A DNA stretch of 32,597 nucleotides, taken from an uncultured Bacteroidales bacterium (GTDB lineage Bacteria; Bacteroidota; Bacteroidia; Bacteroidales; P3). Both the position numbers and the translations under genes were made by a program. Position 1 is the first letter of the stretch. Each line of letters opens with the position of its first letter. The notes below the pieces were generated by a model. The model did not search any database. It saw nothing but the letters and a program-made list of their open reading frames with translations, and had not been told where the DNA came from. Positions 17,720-29,400 of the stretch are shown here, one piece after another. The stretch is from positions 1 to 32,597 of the forward strand of contig CALGCG010000004.1 of NCBI GenBank assembly GCA_937884485.1. The letters run 5' to 3'.

Positions 17720-20008
17720 TCAGGGAGTGACGGTATAGGCCTCGAGGACAGGCACACCCGAGAGAACCCAGGATTTGCCTCCCGAAGGAACATTGCCATT
17801 GAGATCGCTGACAAGGCCGTCGTTGGCTTTGGCTTGGGCTTCCGTCTTGCTTGTAATGCCCGTCTGCGTGCCTTCAACCAGATAGCAATTGGTGAAAGTG
17901 GCAGTGGTATTGGAACCGAAGAAGGATGGCGCAGCGGCAGTGGTCTCATAGGAGTAGCAGTTGACGGCGCTGCCGCCGGTGCAGGTGCCCACCAGGCCGC
18001 CCAGCACACCACCCGAACCCTGGGCAGTAATGTGGGGGACGTTGACAAAACTGTTCTCGATGGAGCCTCCCAGCATATAAGCCGCTATGCCTCCGGCCGA
18101 ACGGTTGGCCGAAGTGGAAGAGGTGCGGATAATCTGGGCACTGACATGGTTGACAAAACAATTGACAATCTTGCCTCCCGAGATGGTATCGACTATGCCG
18201 CCAACGTTGGGGGCATGGAGCTGGGCACGGCAGTCGCAATAGTTAATGGTACCGCCCAACTGCTTGTTGACAATGCCGCCAAGGGAAAGCGTGGTGATAA
18301 TGGAATTGTTGACGTAACAATGTTCCACAGTGCCGTTGTTCTGGTAGACAATGCCACCCCAGCGCGAGGTGCTGCCAGTGGTACTGACGGCATAAAGGCA
18401 GTCGCGGACGGTAGCACCGGCTTTGTTTTCGTAGACAATGCCACCGACACAGGATGCACGATTGACGAGGAACGGGGTGCTGAGCTGACAACTCTTGACG
18501 ACGGCACCGTTCTCGTTAAAGAGGCAGATGCAGCCGATATTGCGGGCCGCGGCACTGAGGTTGCCCTCGTTGCGGCAGGCTTCGATTGTACCATAATTGT
18601 TGACACAGATACCAGCCAGATTGGCAAAGGGCGACGAGACGACACCCGAGGGGTTGGCCACTGGCGGCTTGAGGACGCAGTCTTTCAAGGTGCCCCTGTT
18701 GGTAACGCAGAAGGGTGAAAAGTCGCTCTCACCGCTGTAATTCACCTCGGCCTTGAGGGCGATACGCTCAACGATGCCACCCGCATTGACACTCTCGAAA
18801 AGAGGATGGGAAGAGGTGGAGGTGATGCCGGGGACATCGGCATTGGACTTGTCTTCTATATGGCCGACAAAGTTCTTGATACCCATATTCCAGTTGGTGG
18901 AATTGAGGACAATGTCGGAGCGCATAAGCCAGATGTGCGTGTTGGCGGAAATGTCCTGACCATTGATTTTACGTTCCACGGAATTGTAACAGTCGCGGAG
19001 GTAGACCAGATCGTCGACGGAATAGATACGGAAGGGGCGCTCGGCAGTGCCGTTGCCGGAAAGACGCACAGCGGTGACACCGGATTCCCAGTTGGTGACC
19101 TCAAGGGCTCGCATATAAGTGATGCCTGTGCGGCGCACACGGGCAGAGAATGTGCGTGTGCACACCTTGCCGCTGGTGTTCTCAATCTCCATCCGGAGGG
19201 CAAACTGGCTGTTGGCAGCCACAGAGGGGTCGAAAGCGGGCAGGACCAGGTAGAACGTGACAAGCTCGCCATTGGCGAAACTGCGTCCTTCGTCGCCACA
19301 GTAGAGGGTAACCGTTTTGTCTTCTTCGGCAGTACTGGTGGAAGAGAGGTAGGGGTTGTCCTTTTTGTAGTCTTTGACATCGAATATACCCTTAAGCTGC
19401 TTGTCGTCGGCGGATATGATGCGCACCTCTTTAATGGTGCAAGCGGGAGTGGCATTGACGAACTGGATGCGGACAATACCTGCGAGGGAATGGAAGTCGA
19501 GGTTGTAGGCGCTGCCCGGCGTCTCGTCCCAATGGCCACCATACCAGGCAACCATGGGGAACACCTTGCGGGCGAAGGTGAGGTCGCTGCGGAAAGGCTG
19601 ACGCGCCACAAGCTCGATTTGGGGAGTGCCAAAATCAGAGGAGCCATCGTGTCCGCTGGCGACATTGTTCGCACTGTAGGGGAAGAGACCCAGGAAGTAC
19701 TGCGATTCCCACGGGAGCTCGGAGATGAATGTACCATTGAAGTCGGGATAGTTGGGGCCACCGGTGTTGGCAAGGATGGCAGCGGTCGGCGACGAAGACT
19801 TGTCGGAGGCGATGCTGATGCTGTCGCCCACCTCCCAGTAGACCCACTGTTCGTCGACAAGGCGGACCTTTGTGGCAGCATCTTCAGTGCTCAGATTCTC
19901 AATGGATGCACTGAAAGAATAAGAGCCCTCGCCCTCTTTCTCCTTCTCACACGAGACTGTAAAAAGGGACACAAACAGGATTGACAGGAATAAGATGGTT
20001 CTTCTCAT
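17720..20008 (-). CDS. Fimbrillin-like outer-membrane lipoprotein with GLUG-type repeats
   Basis: The 762-aa product starts with a lipoprotein signal (MRRTILFLSILFVSLFTVSC) with Cys20 as the lipidation site. The following EKEKEGEG is acidic, as in surface-exported lipoproteins of Bacteroidota. Residues about 30-310 resemble the fimbrillin family (motifs WEVGDSISI, then FLGLFPYSAN). From about 320 there is a GLUG-type module: a lead RPFRIYSVDDLVYLRDCYNS, repeats such as GGIVYQNNGTVEHCYVNN, and a closing SWVLSGVPVLEAY. An upstream in-frame ATG at 20029 would add seven residues; I prefer 20008 because it gives the canonical signal peptide. It is the last gene of the surface operon, starting 30 bases after the 65-aa gene. 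It is probably an adhesin or anchor subunit. Confidence 0.85.
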   Translation of the reverse strand: MRRTILFLSILFVSLFTVSCEKEKEGEGSYSFSASIENLSTEDAATKVRLVDEQWVYWEVGDSISIASDKSSSPTAAILANTGGPNYPDFNGTFISELPWESQYFLGLFPYSANNVASGHDGSSDFGTPQIELVARQPFRSDLTFARKVFPMVAWYGGHWDETPGSAYNLDFHSLAGIVRIQFVNATPACTIKEVRIISADDKQLKGIFDVKDYKKDNPYLSSTSTAEEDKTVTLYCGDEGRSFANGELVTFYLVLPAFDPSVAANSQFALRMEIENTSGKVCTRTFSARVRRTGITYMRALEVTNWESGVTAVRLSGNGTAERPFRIYSVDDLVYLRDCYNSVERKINGQDISANTHIWLMRSDIVLNSTNWNMGIKNFVGHIEDKSNADVPGITSTSSHPLFESVNAGGIVERIALKAEVNYSGESDFSPFCVTNRGTLKDCVLKPPVANPSGVVSSPFANLAGICVNNYGTIEACRNEGNLSAAARNIGCICLFNENGAVVKSCQLSTPFLVNRASCVGGIVYENKAGATVRDCLYAVSTTGSTSRWGGIVYQNNGTVEHCYVNNSIITTLSLGGIVNKQLGGTINYCDCRAQLHAPNVGGIVDTISGGKIVNCFVNHVSAQIIRTSSTSANRSAGGIAAYMLGGSIENSFVNVPHITAQGSGGVLGGLVGTCTGGSAVNCYSYETTAAAPSFFGSNTTATFTNCYLVEGTQTGITSKTEAQAKANDGLVSDLNGNVPSGGKSWVLSGVPVLEAYTVTP

Positions 20009-20038
20009 GATAGTTCGTTGTTCTAACATTTGAGGTTA

Positions 20039-20236
20039 TTAAATAGTCCATTCACCGACCATCCATTCGCCTTTGTCGTCGGTAACTTCTGTCACCTCCT
20101 CAGAGGCACGCAGCGTGCTGCCGTCATGGCCCTCGATAAGGGCGTAGTCGGTGTGGAGGGCTACGGAGTTGGCGTAGCCCTCTTCAGGCATGTAGGAGTA
20201 AATCTCCAACTGGGGTTTCAGATATTTCTTTTTCAT
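20039..20236 (-). CDS. Small 65-aa protein between giant T9SS protein and fimbrillin-like lipoprotein
   Basis: The product starts MKKKYLKPQLEIYSYMPEEG, has no signal peptide or membrane segment, and is acidic toward the C-terminus (EEVTEVTDD). Its ATG overlaps the stop of the giant gene by four bases (ATGA), so translation is probably coupled, and its own stop is 9 to 30 bases before the lipoprotein gene, depending on which start that gene uses. Short proteins with a K-x-Y-x-x-P-x-x-E start are, to my knowledge, frequent beside surface-protein genes in Bacteroidales, but I know of no assigned function. It could be a chaperone-like or regulatory partner of its neighbours; that is a guess from position only. 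Confidence 0.75.
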   Translation of the reverse strand: MKKKYLKPQLEIYSYMPEEGYANSVALHTDYALIEGHDGSTLRASEEVTEVTDDKGEWMVGEWTI

Positions 20237-20460
20237 CTCTTGACAACTTTCTGGATTGTGATACCATTGGGTGTGTGGACACGGACGTAGTAGATGCCCG
20301 AGGGATAGTAGCTGAGGTCGAGGGTGACACGCGACACATCGTAGGTGTCACGATTCTGCAGCACACGGCCTTCGTTGTCGTAGATTTCGACGTGCGACAT
20401 CTGCTCAGCCTCGACGTTGACGACGTTGACAGTGGGGTTCGGGTAGACCTTGACCTCGGT
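20233..20460 (-). other. T9SS type A C-terminal sorting domain (coding part)
   Basis: The last roughly 75 codons of the giant gene show the family pattern KVYPNPT-x-NVVNVE, then VEIYDNEGRVLQ, then LDLSYYPSGIYYVRV and a basic end (VVKR). This directs passage through the type IX secretion system and surface attachment. Confidence 0.9.
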
Positions 20461-23400
20461 GGTGGTGGTCACCTCAACGATATCCTCGTTGCCTCCGTCG
20501 CTGTGGAAGGAGAGGTTGAGGGTGATGACGCTGTCGCATCCGTAGGCTGTCTGCAGGGTGTCGGTGAGCACGATGGTGACGTAGTCCGCGCTGTCGAGAG
20601 AACGACGCAGGAGTTCCGACTCGGTAGCACTCACAAAGAAGCCATAGCCCTCATAGTCCTGACCCATGAGCGCGGTGTCGGAGAGCTGAGTGCTGGTGCT
20701 GTGATGGAGGCGGATGAAGGTGACCAATGTGCTGTCGACCATCTCCACAGAGTCGATGATGGAGTACGACAACTGCGAATCCTCATTGTAGAGTATACCC
20801 TGCCATTCCACCTGGTCGCAACCTTCAACCAAGAGGGTGTCGCTGACGGGGATGACATCGGGCATGCCGAAGATGGGATAGCCGTCGTGCACCTCGTCAA
20901 GGTCGCTGCGCCATGTCTTGTAGCGGCCGCCGGCGGCATTCTGGCTGCGCACCCAGCGGTTGAGCACACGGGTAAGGTTGTTCACACCGTCGACAGGCTG
21001 GCTGAGGGTAACGGTATTGCCCTTGCCACGGAAGGAGGCGTTGTCGCTCTGGCTGGCAGAGGCCGACGCCACGCCAACGACACGGTCGGCGGCGGCAGAG
21101 GCATAGTAGTTGTGATTGGTCTGAGTATTGTCGCTCAAGGCACCGGCCACACCGCCGTGGAGGTCAGCCATGTGCATGTCGCCATAGGCATAGTTGTTCT
21201 CCAACACGGTGTTCTCGGCATAGCCCACAACACCACCCACACGCTGCTGGCCCTTGCTTTCGGCAAGCAGGCGCACATAGTTGTTGGCAATGGTCGAAGG
21301 TTCGCCCTCGGTGCGGAAGAAGATCATGCGGGTGTGCGGAGCCTCACCATCGAGGTAACCCGCTAAACCACCGATGTAGAGACCATTCATGCGACTGATG
21401 TTCAAGCCACCGGTGTTGGTAACAGTGGAAGAAGTACCATAGCCCAACACACCACCACTGTAGACGGCGTCGCCCACATACTTGGCAACGAAGGTGGAAT
21501 TGTTGATCTCGTCGTGGTCGGAACGGCCGATGAAGCCGCCGCTGACATAATGAGTGGTGAGGATGGAGGTGGTGCTGGCATCCTCGATCGAGTCTGCCAC
21601 GGCGCAGTTGTCGAACTTGGAGTAGACCGACTTACCGGCCATACCGCCTACATACTGGCCACCGCGGGCGAAGATGGCTTCGAGCTTGATACCACGGATC
21701 TGCGCGGTGTCAAGGCTGCCGAAGAGGCCCACATGGTTGAGGGAAGGCTCGTTGACGATGATGTTGCGGATAACCACCTGCTCGCCCTGCGGCAGCGGGG
21801 CAGTGCTGGAGTCGGTGACCACGCTGGGCTTGCCGACGCCGATGAAGCGGCCGCGGAAGCCATACTGCTGCGTTCCCACAGGAGTCCAGAGGTGATCCTT
21901 CATGTCGTAGGCCGACCCGTCGTCCTTCTGGTGGACAAACACCTTGTTGAAGTAGAAGGGACGCACCTGCTGGCCATTGTAGCCATTGACGACACTGATG
22001 AACCAGGCCAAGCCGTTCTCGTTGTAGATATGCACATCGCCATTGTAGGTGGTGACATAGCCCGCCGTACTGCTACCGGCGTCGGCACGGGACACGTATT
22101 CATAGTTGCCGTCGTGCAAGGCACCGGCCAAGGCCTCAGTGGTGATGTTGTCTTTCCAGTAGTCGTTGGGACCATAGTAGGCCACCACGTCACTGTTGCG
22201 CGACGGCACCACATACTTGGCGGTTTGCGAGTAGTAGGGGTCGAAGTCCCACATGAGGAACTTGGTGGTCTCCGTTCTGGGGCTTGTGGAGAGACGGATG
22301 ATGTCGCCCTCGCAGAAGAGGAGGTGCTCAAGGTCGTGGCCGATAATGGTATCGTTGCCGGTGATAGCACTCACCGTTTCCTCCTCCTGATAGACATGGT
22401 CGTCACCGGCGAGGTAGGCCGAGATGGTACCGGCATTACGATTCACCCACACCTTGGGAGTGATCTTGATAGCCTTGTAGTTACGTGTACCGATGGCCTG
22501 GGTGGCGGAGCTGGTGTCGGTCCAGCCGTCGCGGTTGCTGTGGGCAGCATCAGGAACAACCACAAAGGGCTCCGGATCGTCAGCCGAGGTTTTGGTGAGG
22601 GTAACCTTGATATCTTTCTGCAACACGCAGAAGCCGGAAACATCCTGGGCTTCGACATGGTAGAGCAGATCCTCTGTGGACTCGTGAGGAGTCATCGAGA
22701 CGTGAGGTGTGTAGAGGGTGTCGGCAATGGCGTCGATATAGTTGTCGTAGTTGGTGTCAGCCACCTCGTCCATCATGACGCTGTGCACCGTCGAGGTGGT
22801 ACGTGTCTGGTCCGACGAGCCGCTCCAAGTGTAGGTATAGGGGAAGAAACCTCCCTGTACACGGTAGATGATGGCGTCACCACCCGTGGGGCAAGTGGCA
22901 GACATCAGCGGCAGGTACGCAAGGACGCTGTCGGCGGCATAGGCACCTGCGGGGATATAGGGTAGGTCCACACCGGCAAGCTGGTGGCGGAACGTGGCGC
23001 ATCGGTGCAGGAAGATCCACGAGTTGTGGACATTGTACTCATAGAAGATGTTGTAATCCTCGTCGGAGATGAAGTTGTTGTTCACTCGCGTAGCCTGCAG
23101 GAGGTCGGTGAGTTTGTGGCCATAGGCAAAACGGATGGTGTCACGCACTTCAGGACCGGGGAACCACTTGCTGACGCCGACGCGCGTATTCGACGGCAAC
23201 ACCGACACAAGATTAATCATATCGCTCTTGATGTCGGCAGTAGCTGCCGGAGTACCTTCCGTACGGGTAAGATAGACATTGCGGTTGGAGGCCGTCTTGG
23301 TATAATTGGTGTCGATGGTGAAGCGGATGGTTTTACCATTCTTGACAAACGGTGTCCAGAAGGCACCCGTCGTACCGTCGAGGATGAAGTTGTCCGTGAT

Positions 23401-26400
23401 GGTAACAGCCGTGGCTTTGTGCGAAGCGTTGAGGGCCACGGCACCCTTATCGACATGGATGGCACCGCTGATGGGATGGTCCGTGCCGGCAGGAGCAACC
23501 TGGACGAAGTTGTTCTCTATCGTGACATCGTTGACAAGGGCCAGCGTGCCACCGTCGGTGACGTTGATGGCACCGCCGAGGCGACGGATACTGTCTCCCA
23601 TTCCATCAATATAGTAACCATTATAGTTGTTGCTCACCACGGTGCCGCTTCCCAGGGTAACGGTACCGCCGTTATGCACAGAGATAATGGGGCCATAGGC
23701 CATGTTGGTGTCAAGGCGCTTGGTGGGGTCGCTGCCGGGCATGGCCATGGTGGCGTTCCAGAACTCCGGGTAGTTTGCTTCCTCAGCCGGATCCCAGCCG
23801 GTGATACGTCCCACGGCACTGCCGTTGAAGTCGATGCAGGAGGCTGTGAAGACTCCGTCTTGACCCGTAACATCGAACATCGTGCCACGGAACACGCCGC
23901 ATTCGCCAGGCAGCTCGTGGTGGTGTCCCGAGTAGCGGATAATGGGCACAGCCGAATAGTCGTTGCCTCGTATCGAGACAGCTCCCGTTATCTTCATCGT
24001 GTCGATGACGGCAATCACATCGCCTTCCTGGTAGATGGACGGGTCGAAGGCCTGGAAGAAGTTCTGCAAGTACTTCGCCGGGCGTTTACCGATTTTCTGC
24101 GTGTTGCCGGCGTCCACCTCCGACAGCGAGCCAGGTGTGTAATGCACACCGCAACGGTCTATCTCGTCGGCCGATGCCACAAAGATGGTATCGCCTCGTG
24201 TGCGGCATTTGACGTTGACGCGTATCTTGAAGCGGCTGGTGTCGACGGGGTTGTAGGCCGAGAAATGCAAGTCCACATGGCCCACGATACCATCGGGGTA
24301 CACCTTGTTGCCGTCATAGTCAAGCGAGATATTCAGAGCTGCCAGGCCACGTCCGTCAAGCTCACCAATCTTGATGCCCATACCGTTAAGACCAATCTTG
24401 CTGGGCGAAGCGCAGGTGGCGGAGGATCCGCTGGCCTTGCTGAACGGCATCTGGTCTGTATAGTCGGCACCCGTGAAGTCTTTCACCGTGGAGAAGATGT
24501 CGACAGCAGTGTCCTGCGAAGTGATGTGCCAACCCACAGTGGTGGTGAGGGTCGACGAGATATTGTCCATGGGCTGTATACCCAAGCGGAAGACGTTCGG
24601 GTCGCCGTCGGTAAGGACCTCGTCGGCAGAGCCCGTCAGGTTGAATTCATCTCTGTCGCAATGCTCAGGCCACCATTTGATGCTGTCGAGGTAGACATCG
24701 CGGGCATACAGCGTGGCGGGCAACACCGCCTTGCGGACGAAGGTGTTGCTGCGGCCTTCGTTGTACATGGCCAGCACGTCGCACTCCATGTCCTTGAACT
24801 TCTCCAGCAGGGTGGCGATGGTAATAGCCACGCTGATGGGCTGCTCGAGGTTCTTGTCGAGCCAGTCGCTCGTCAGCGGCGTGGCACTGGGATGCGCTGC
24901 GTTCCACTCGGCGGCGGTAACCTCTGCTCCCGTATTGCTAATGATGTTCACGCCATCATAGTTGGCGCGCAGATGAACCGACTCATACTCGTCGAGGGTG
25001 AAGTACACCGTGCCGAGCATGGTGTTGGAGAACTCGGTGCTGTAGGTCAGGTAGAGGTCCATGATAGGCGATGCATTGACATCCGAACCCACCTGTGCCG
25101 AGTAGAAGCTCTGGATGATGTTCACATGGTTGTTGCCGGAGATGGCGGTACCACCCTGGTTCCAGTCGCCGCTGACCGTCTTGGGCTTGGTGTATCCGCT
25201 GCCATCCGTGGCGAAGTTCTGACCCGACGTCATCATCAGGCCGAACGTTGTGGCGGGGTCATGGAGGATAAGGTTCACCTTGCGCAGGTCGCTTTCGTCG
25301 GAACCCGACGCCAGCGAGAGGGTCTCCCAGTCACCATGGATCTCATGGTGCGCCGAGGCGGTGTCCGTACCCACAGCCGCCCAGTTGGAGGGGTTCCACG
25401 TCTTGTCAATGAAGCTCATCGTCGAGTTGTCATCCTCGATGGTCACACCGTCGGTACCCAGGCGGTAGTAGTGGCCGGGGGTGGTGGGAGGCAGGATGAG
25501 CTGCGCATGGGCAAGGGACAGGTTGTAGGTGGTGGAGCCGTCCAGCAGGTTGACAGCCTTGTCCTGCTCAAGCTTGTCAGGCTCGGCATGGGCCAGCAGC
25601 ACGGCGAAACGGGTACGCTTGCCATGGCCGACCGACCACACACGGTATGTCGTCTGGTAGTTGTGATAGGGATATTCTGCCACATTGCAGTTGACGCCAT
25701 CAGTGCAGAGATCCCAGACAACAGAGGTATTCGAAATCGTGGGCACCTGGTTCGAATCTTTACACGACGACATGAAACCGCCATCGCCAAAGTTAATCTC
25801 AGCATTACCGTGATCCACGTCTATATATTTGGCGCGAGCCGTCACCACGGCATTGGTACCCACCTCGGCAAAGAGGTAGCCGAAGCCTTCCACAAAACCG
25901 TAGCCTCCGTCGGTGGTCATGATGTCCACATTGACACCGTTGTTCACCACCATGGCGGCATACTTGTTGGTGACAGGATCAATCACCTGCAGGCGCTGGC
26001 AGACCTCCAGGTCGGCAGCGCACTGGCTTCCATCGTTGATAAAGAGGTCCTGGCTCACAGTGTGCACCAGGTTGCCGCTGTCGTCGAGGGCATCCTCGTA
26101 GAAGTGCAGCTGCGCCACCTCCGTCAACACGGCGTTGAGGTCGATGACGTTGTATCCGCGCACCTTCACCGTATCCACACGGTTGATGGTGAACTGCTGC
26201 GAGGGATAGGCCGAGGCGGCGTCCGTGGCACCGTCATAGTAGATGGCGGTGTTCCACAGGTAGAGCTCGTCGGCACGCTGGATGGAGCGCAGGGTCTTGC
26301 TGGCGTGGCACGTATTGTAGTCCACGGAACCATAGTTGTAGACATGGATGCTGTTGTGCACATCGCCGCCCTGCACCGAAGTACCGGAACCGATAATGGA

Positions 26401-29400
26401 GTTGGCGATGTCCATCGAGGGCATGGCCGACGACTCGTTGGTGGTGTTGTAACCCTCGCCGTCGACATAGATGCGGCTCTCGCCACCGAAGAAACCGGGC
26501 ACGCGGAAGTCGAAACTACCGTCGTTGCTACCCCAGTTGGCGCCGCCGTAAACCGAAGCGTCGAGGATGAGGTGGTGTGCCGTCAAGGCTGTGGCGTTGC
26601 CATGGAAGGTGCCGGGCTTGAAGATGGCGTAGGCGTTCTCGAAGTCACCGATTTTGCGCGTCCACACCTTGCTGTCCTCAATGGCCTTGGAACCCACGTT
26701 GACATACACAGAGCCGTAGGTGTTGCCCTGATAGCCGGCGCCGTAGATCGAGGTCTTGACAATACCGCCGGCAAGGTTCAATATCGACGAGGGACGCAGC
26801 GTGGTCTTGGTCATGGGGTTCGTACTACTGGCAATCTCGCTGTCCGTCAATCCCTGGCACTCCTGCGGATAGCCGTCGTTGACGCGCTGGCTGCCGCCGT
26901 AGACCGACTCGCTCACCTCGCCGCCGTCCATGTTCAGCACCTTCAGGCCGTAGACCAGCTGCTTGTCCTTGCCGCAGGCTCCGGCGAAGATGTTGTTGGC
27001 GAAGGTGCCGCCGTGCACGTTGACTATAATATATGAATAGGCGTTGGGGTCGGCATGCATTGCCGTGGCCTTGTCCATGGAGGTGTCGGGGATGAGGTAG
27101 CGGTTGCCGCCCACGGTCTCGTAGATGTGCTCGCCCAGGTCGTCGGTCTTGTAGCGCCAGGTGGTACCCATCAGACCGCCGCCGAAGAGGTTCGAGTCGA
27201 CATGGCCGTCGGCGAAGTTAATCTCCACATACTCGTTGTTGGGCACCTGGTTCCTGCTGGGGATCCAGATGGTCTTGCCGGCGATGGGCGGCTGCGAGTA
27301 GTCGTACTGGCCGTTACCGGCGCCGTAGATGGAGCCGTACTTGCCGGAGTTGATGTTGATAACGCTCTTATAGACGTTGCCCGTATAGTCGTTGCCGCCG
27401 AAGAGCTGGAAGGCATTTTGTGCCGAGCCCAGGTTGGAGCCGTCCATGGTGACGGTGGCCGTGGAGAGGACATCCGAGCCCCAGCAGCCGCCGTAGATGG
27501 CGTCGAAGGGACGGTCCCAGGTGTCGAAGACCTTGATGTTGGTGTTCTCCACGTCGCCGCCGCGACCGCCGCCGTAGGCCACGGTCTTGCCCTCGGCCGT
27601 GCTGATGGCGTTGGCATGGTGCAGGTGCACATAGGTGCCACCCTCCACGCCGACATTGCCTTCAGGCTTGGCCACATTGCCGCGGCGCTCGTTGTTGAGG
27701 TTCTCCCAGTCGCCCTCGCCGCCGCCAAAGACGGCGCCGTTGATGGTCAGCTGGTCCGGCGTCAGCTTGGCGGGGCACACACGGTCGTTGACCTCCACGC
27801 GCGTGGCGCGGCAGTCACCCAGCGAGCCACCGCCGTAGACGCTGTTGTTGATGGTGCCGCCATAGAGGTTCACCGTCGTGGAGTCCACGAAGGGCATTCC
27901 ACCGCTGTGTTCCGACACGAGGCTGGCGGGATCCGTATGGTTCGAACGGAAAGCGTAGACGGCGAAGTCGTCATTGCCGTTGGCATCGCTGCCCATGAAC
28001 TGATAGTCGTAACGGCCGTTGGAGCCGCCGTAGATGTTGTTCACCGTGCCGCCGCTGACGTCGATGCGGGTGTTGCCGTTCACCTTGCCGCTGATGTCGT
28101 TGCCGCCATATACATAATTAATACCACCCGCCTGCGTGTTGCGGATGTCGATGTAGGCCATACCGCGCACGTCGGCCATGCGGCAGCCGCCGAAGAGGCT
28201 GTCGGTGATGGTCACCTTGTCGGTATTCACCGTCACATAGGTCGACACACCCGTCACAGCTTCGCCGCAGACGTCGGTGAACTCGTCGGAGCCGTTCATG
28301 CTGCCCGAGTTGCCGCCGCCGAAGACATTCTTCACCGTGCCCTGGGTCAGGATGATGTCGGGCACGCAGCTCTCCATGTTCTCGCGGTTGTTGCCGCCGA
28401 AGATGGTACCCACCGTGAGCGTGTTGGACACCTTGCTGTTGAAGAGGATTTCCACATTGTTCTGCACACCCACGCCGTTGCCGCCGCCGAAGACGGTGTC
28501 AATCATGCCGCCCTCGGTGTTGATGTCGATGAAGACCGACTCCTGCAGGGGCGTCACCTCGGTGTACTCGAAGTGGCACACAGGACCCGCGTCGAGGCTG
28601 CTGCGGTCGGAGTAGTCGTAGTCGCCGTTGCCGGAACCGTAGACGCAGTTGATCTTCGGGGTGCCGTCGATGTGGAGGTAGGTGCTGTAGAGGGCGTTGT
28701 AGCTGCCGCCGGAGAGGTAGTTCAGGTTGGAGCCGTCGGAAGCCTTGAACTCGGTGACCGGAACGCCGGGCTGGTTCACTTCAGTAAAATTGCCGGGGCC
28801 CATCTCATACCACTTCACATCGGGGATGGAATAGGCGCCGAAGCTGTTGAGCGAACCCATACAGTCGTTACCGGCATAGAGCGAGCCGAGGATTTCGGTG
28901 GTGCCGCCCACGGTGGCATATCCCAGACCGAAGAGGTAGGACAGGTATCCGCCGCCATAGGCGTTGCCGTCGGTGAGGACGGTGGAGTGGTGGGCCTTGC
29001 TGCCCACATAGGCGCTGTCGTGCATCTGCACATGGATGGAACCGTTCTGGATGCCTTCCAGCACGGTCAGCGCACGGTCGGCGCCGCCAACATTGATTTT
29101 CGGGTTGGAACCCTGCTCAAAGCCCACGTGCGATTTCACACCGCCGCCATAGGCCGAGTAGAGCACCTTGCCGCCGTTGAGGTAGAGGTTGGTATTGTTG
29201 TGCGTAGGCACCAGCAGGTTGGCATACTCGTCGTGGGGGTCGCCGACCTTGCCCTGACGGTCTTTCAGCAGGTAGGCGTCGCCACCAAGGTAGCGGCCGT
29301 TCTTGCTGCAGTGGTACAGACCGTTGCTGCCGCCGTAGACGCTCTGCAGCACCACGGCCTTGTGGTCGATGACAGCGTAGGACCCTTCGCCGAGCTCCGT

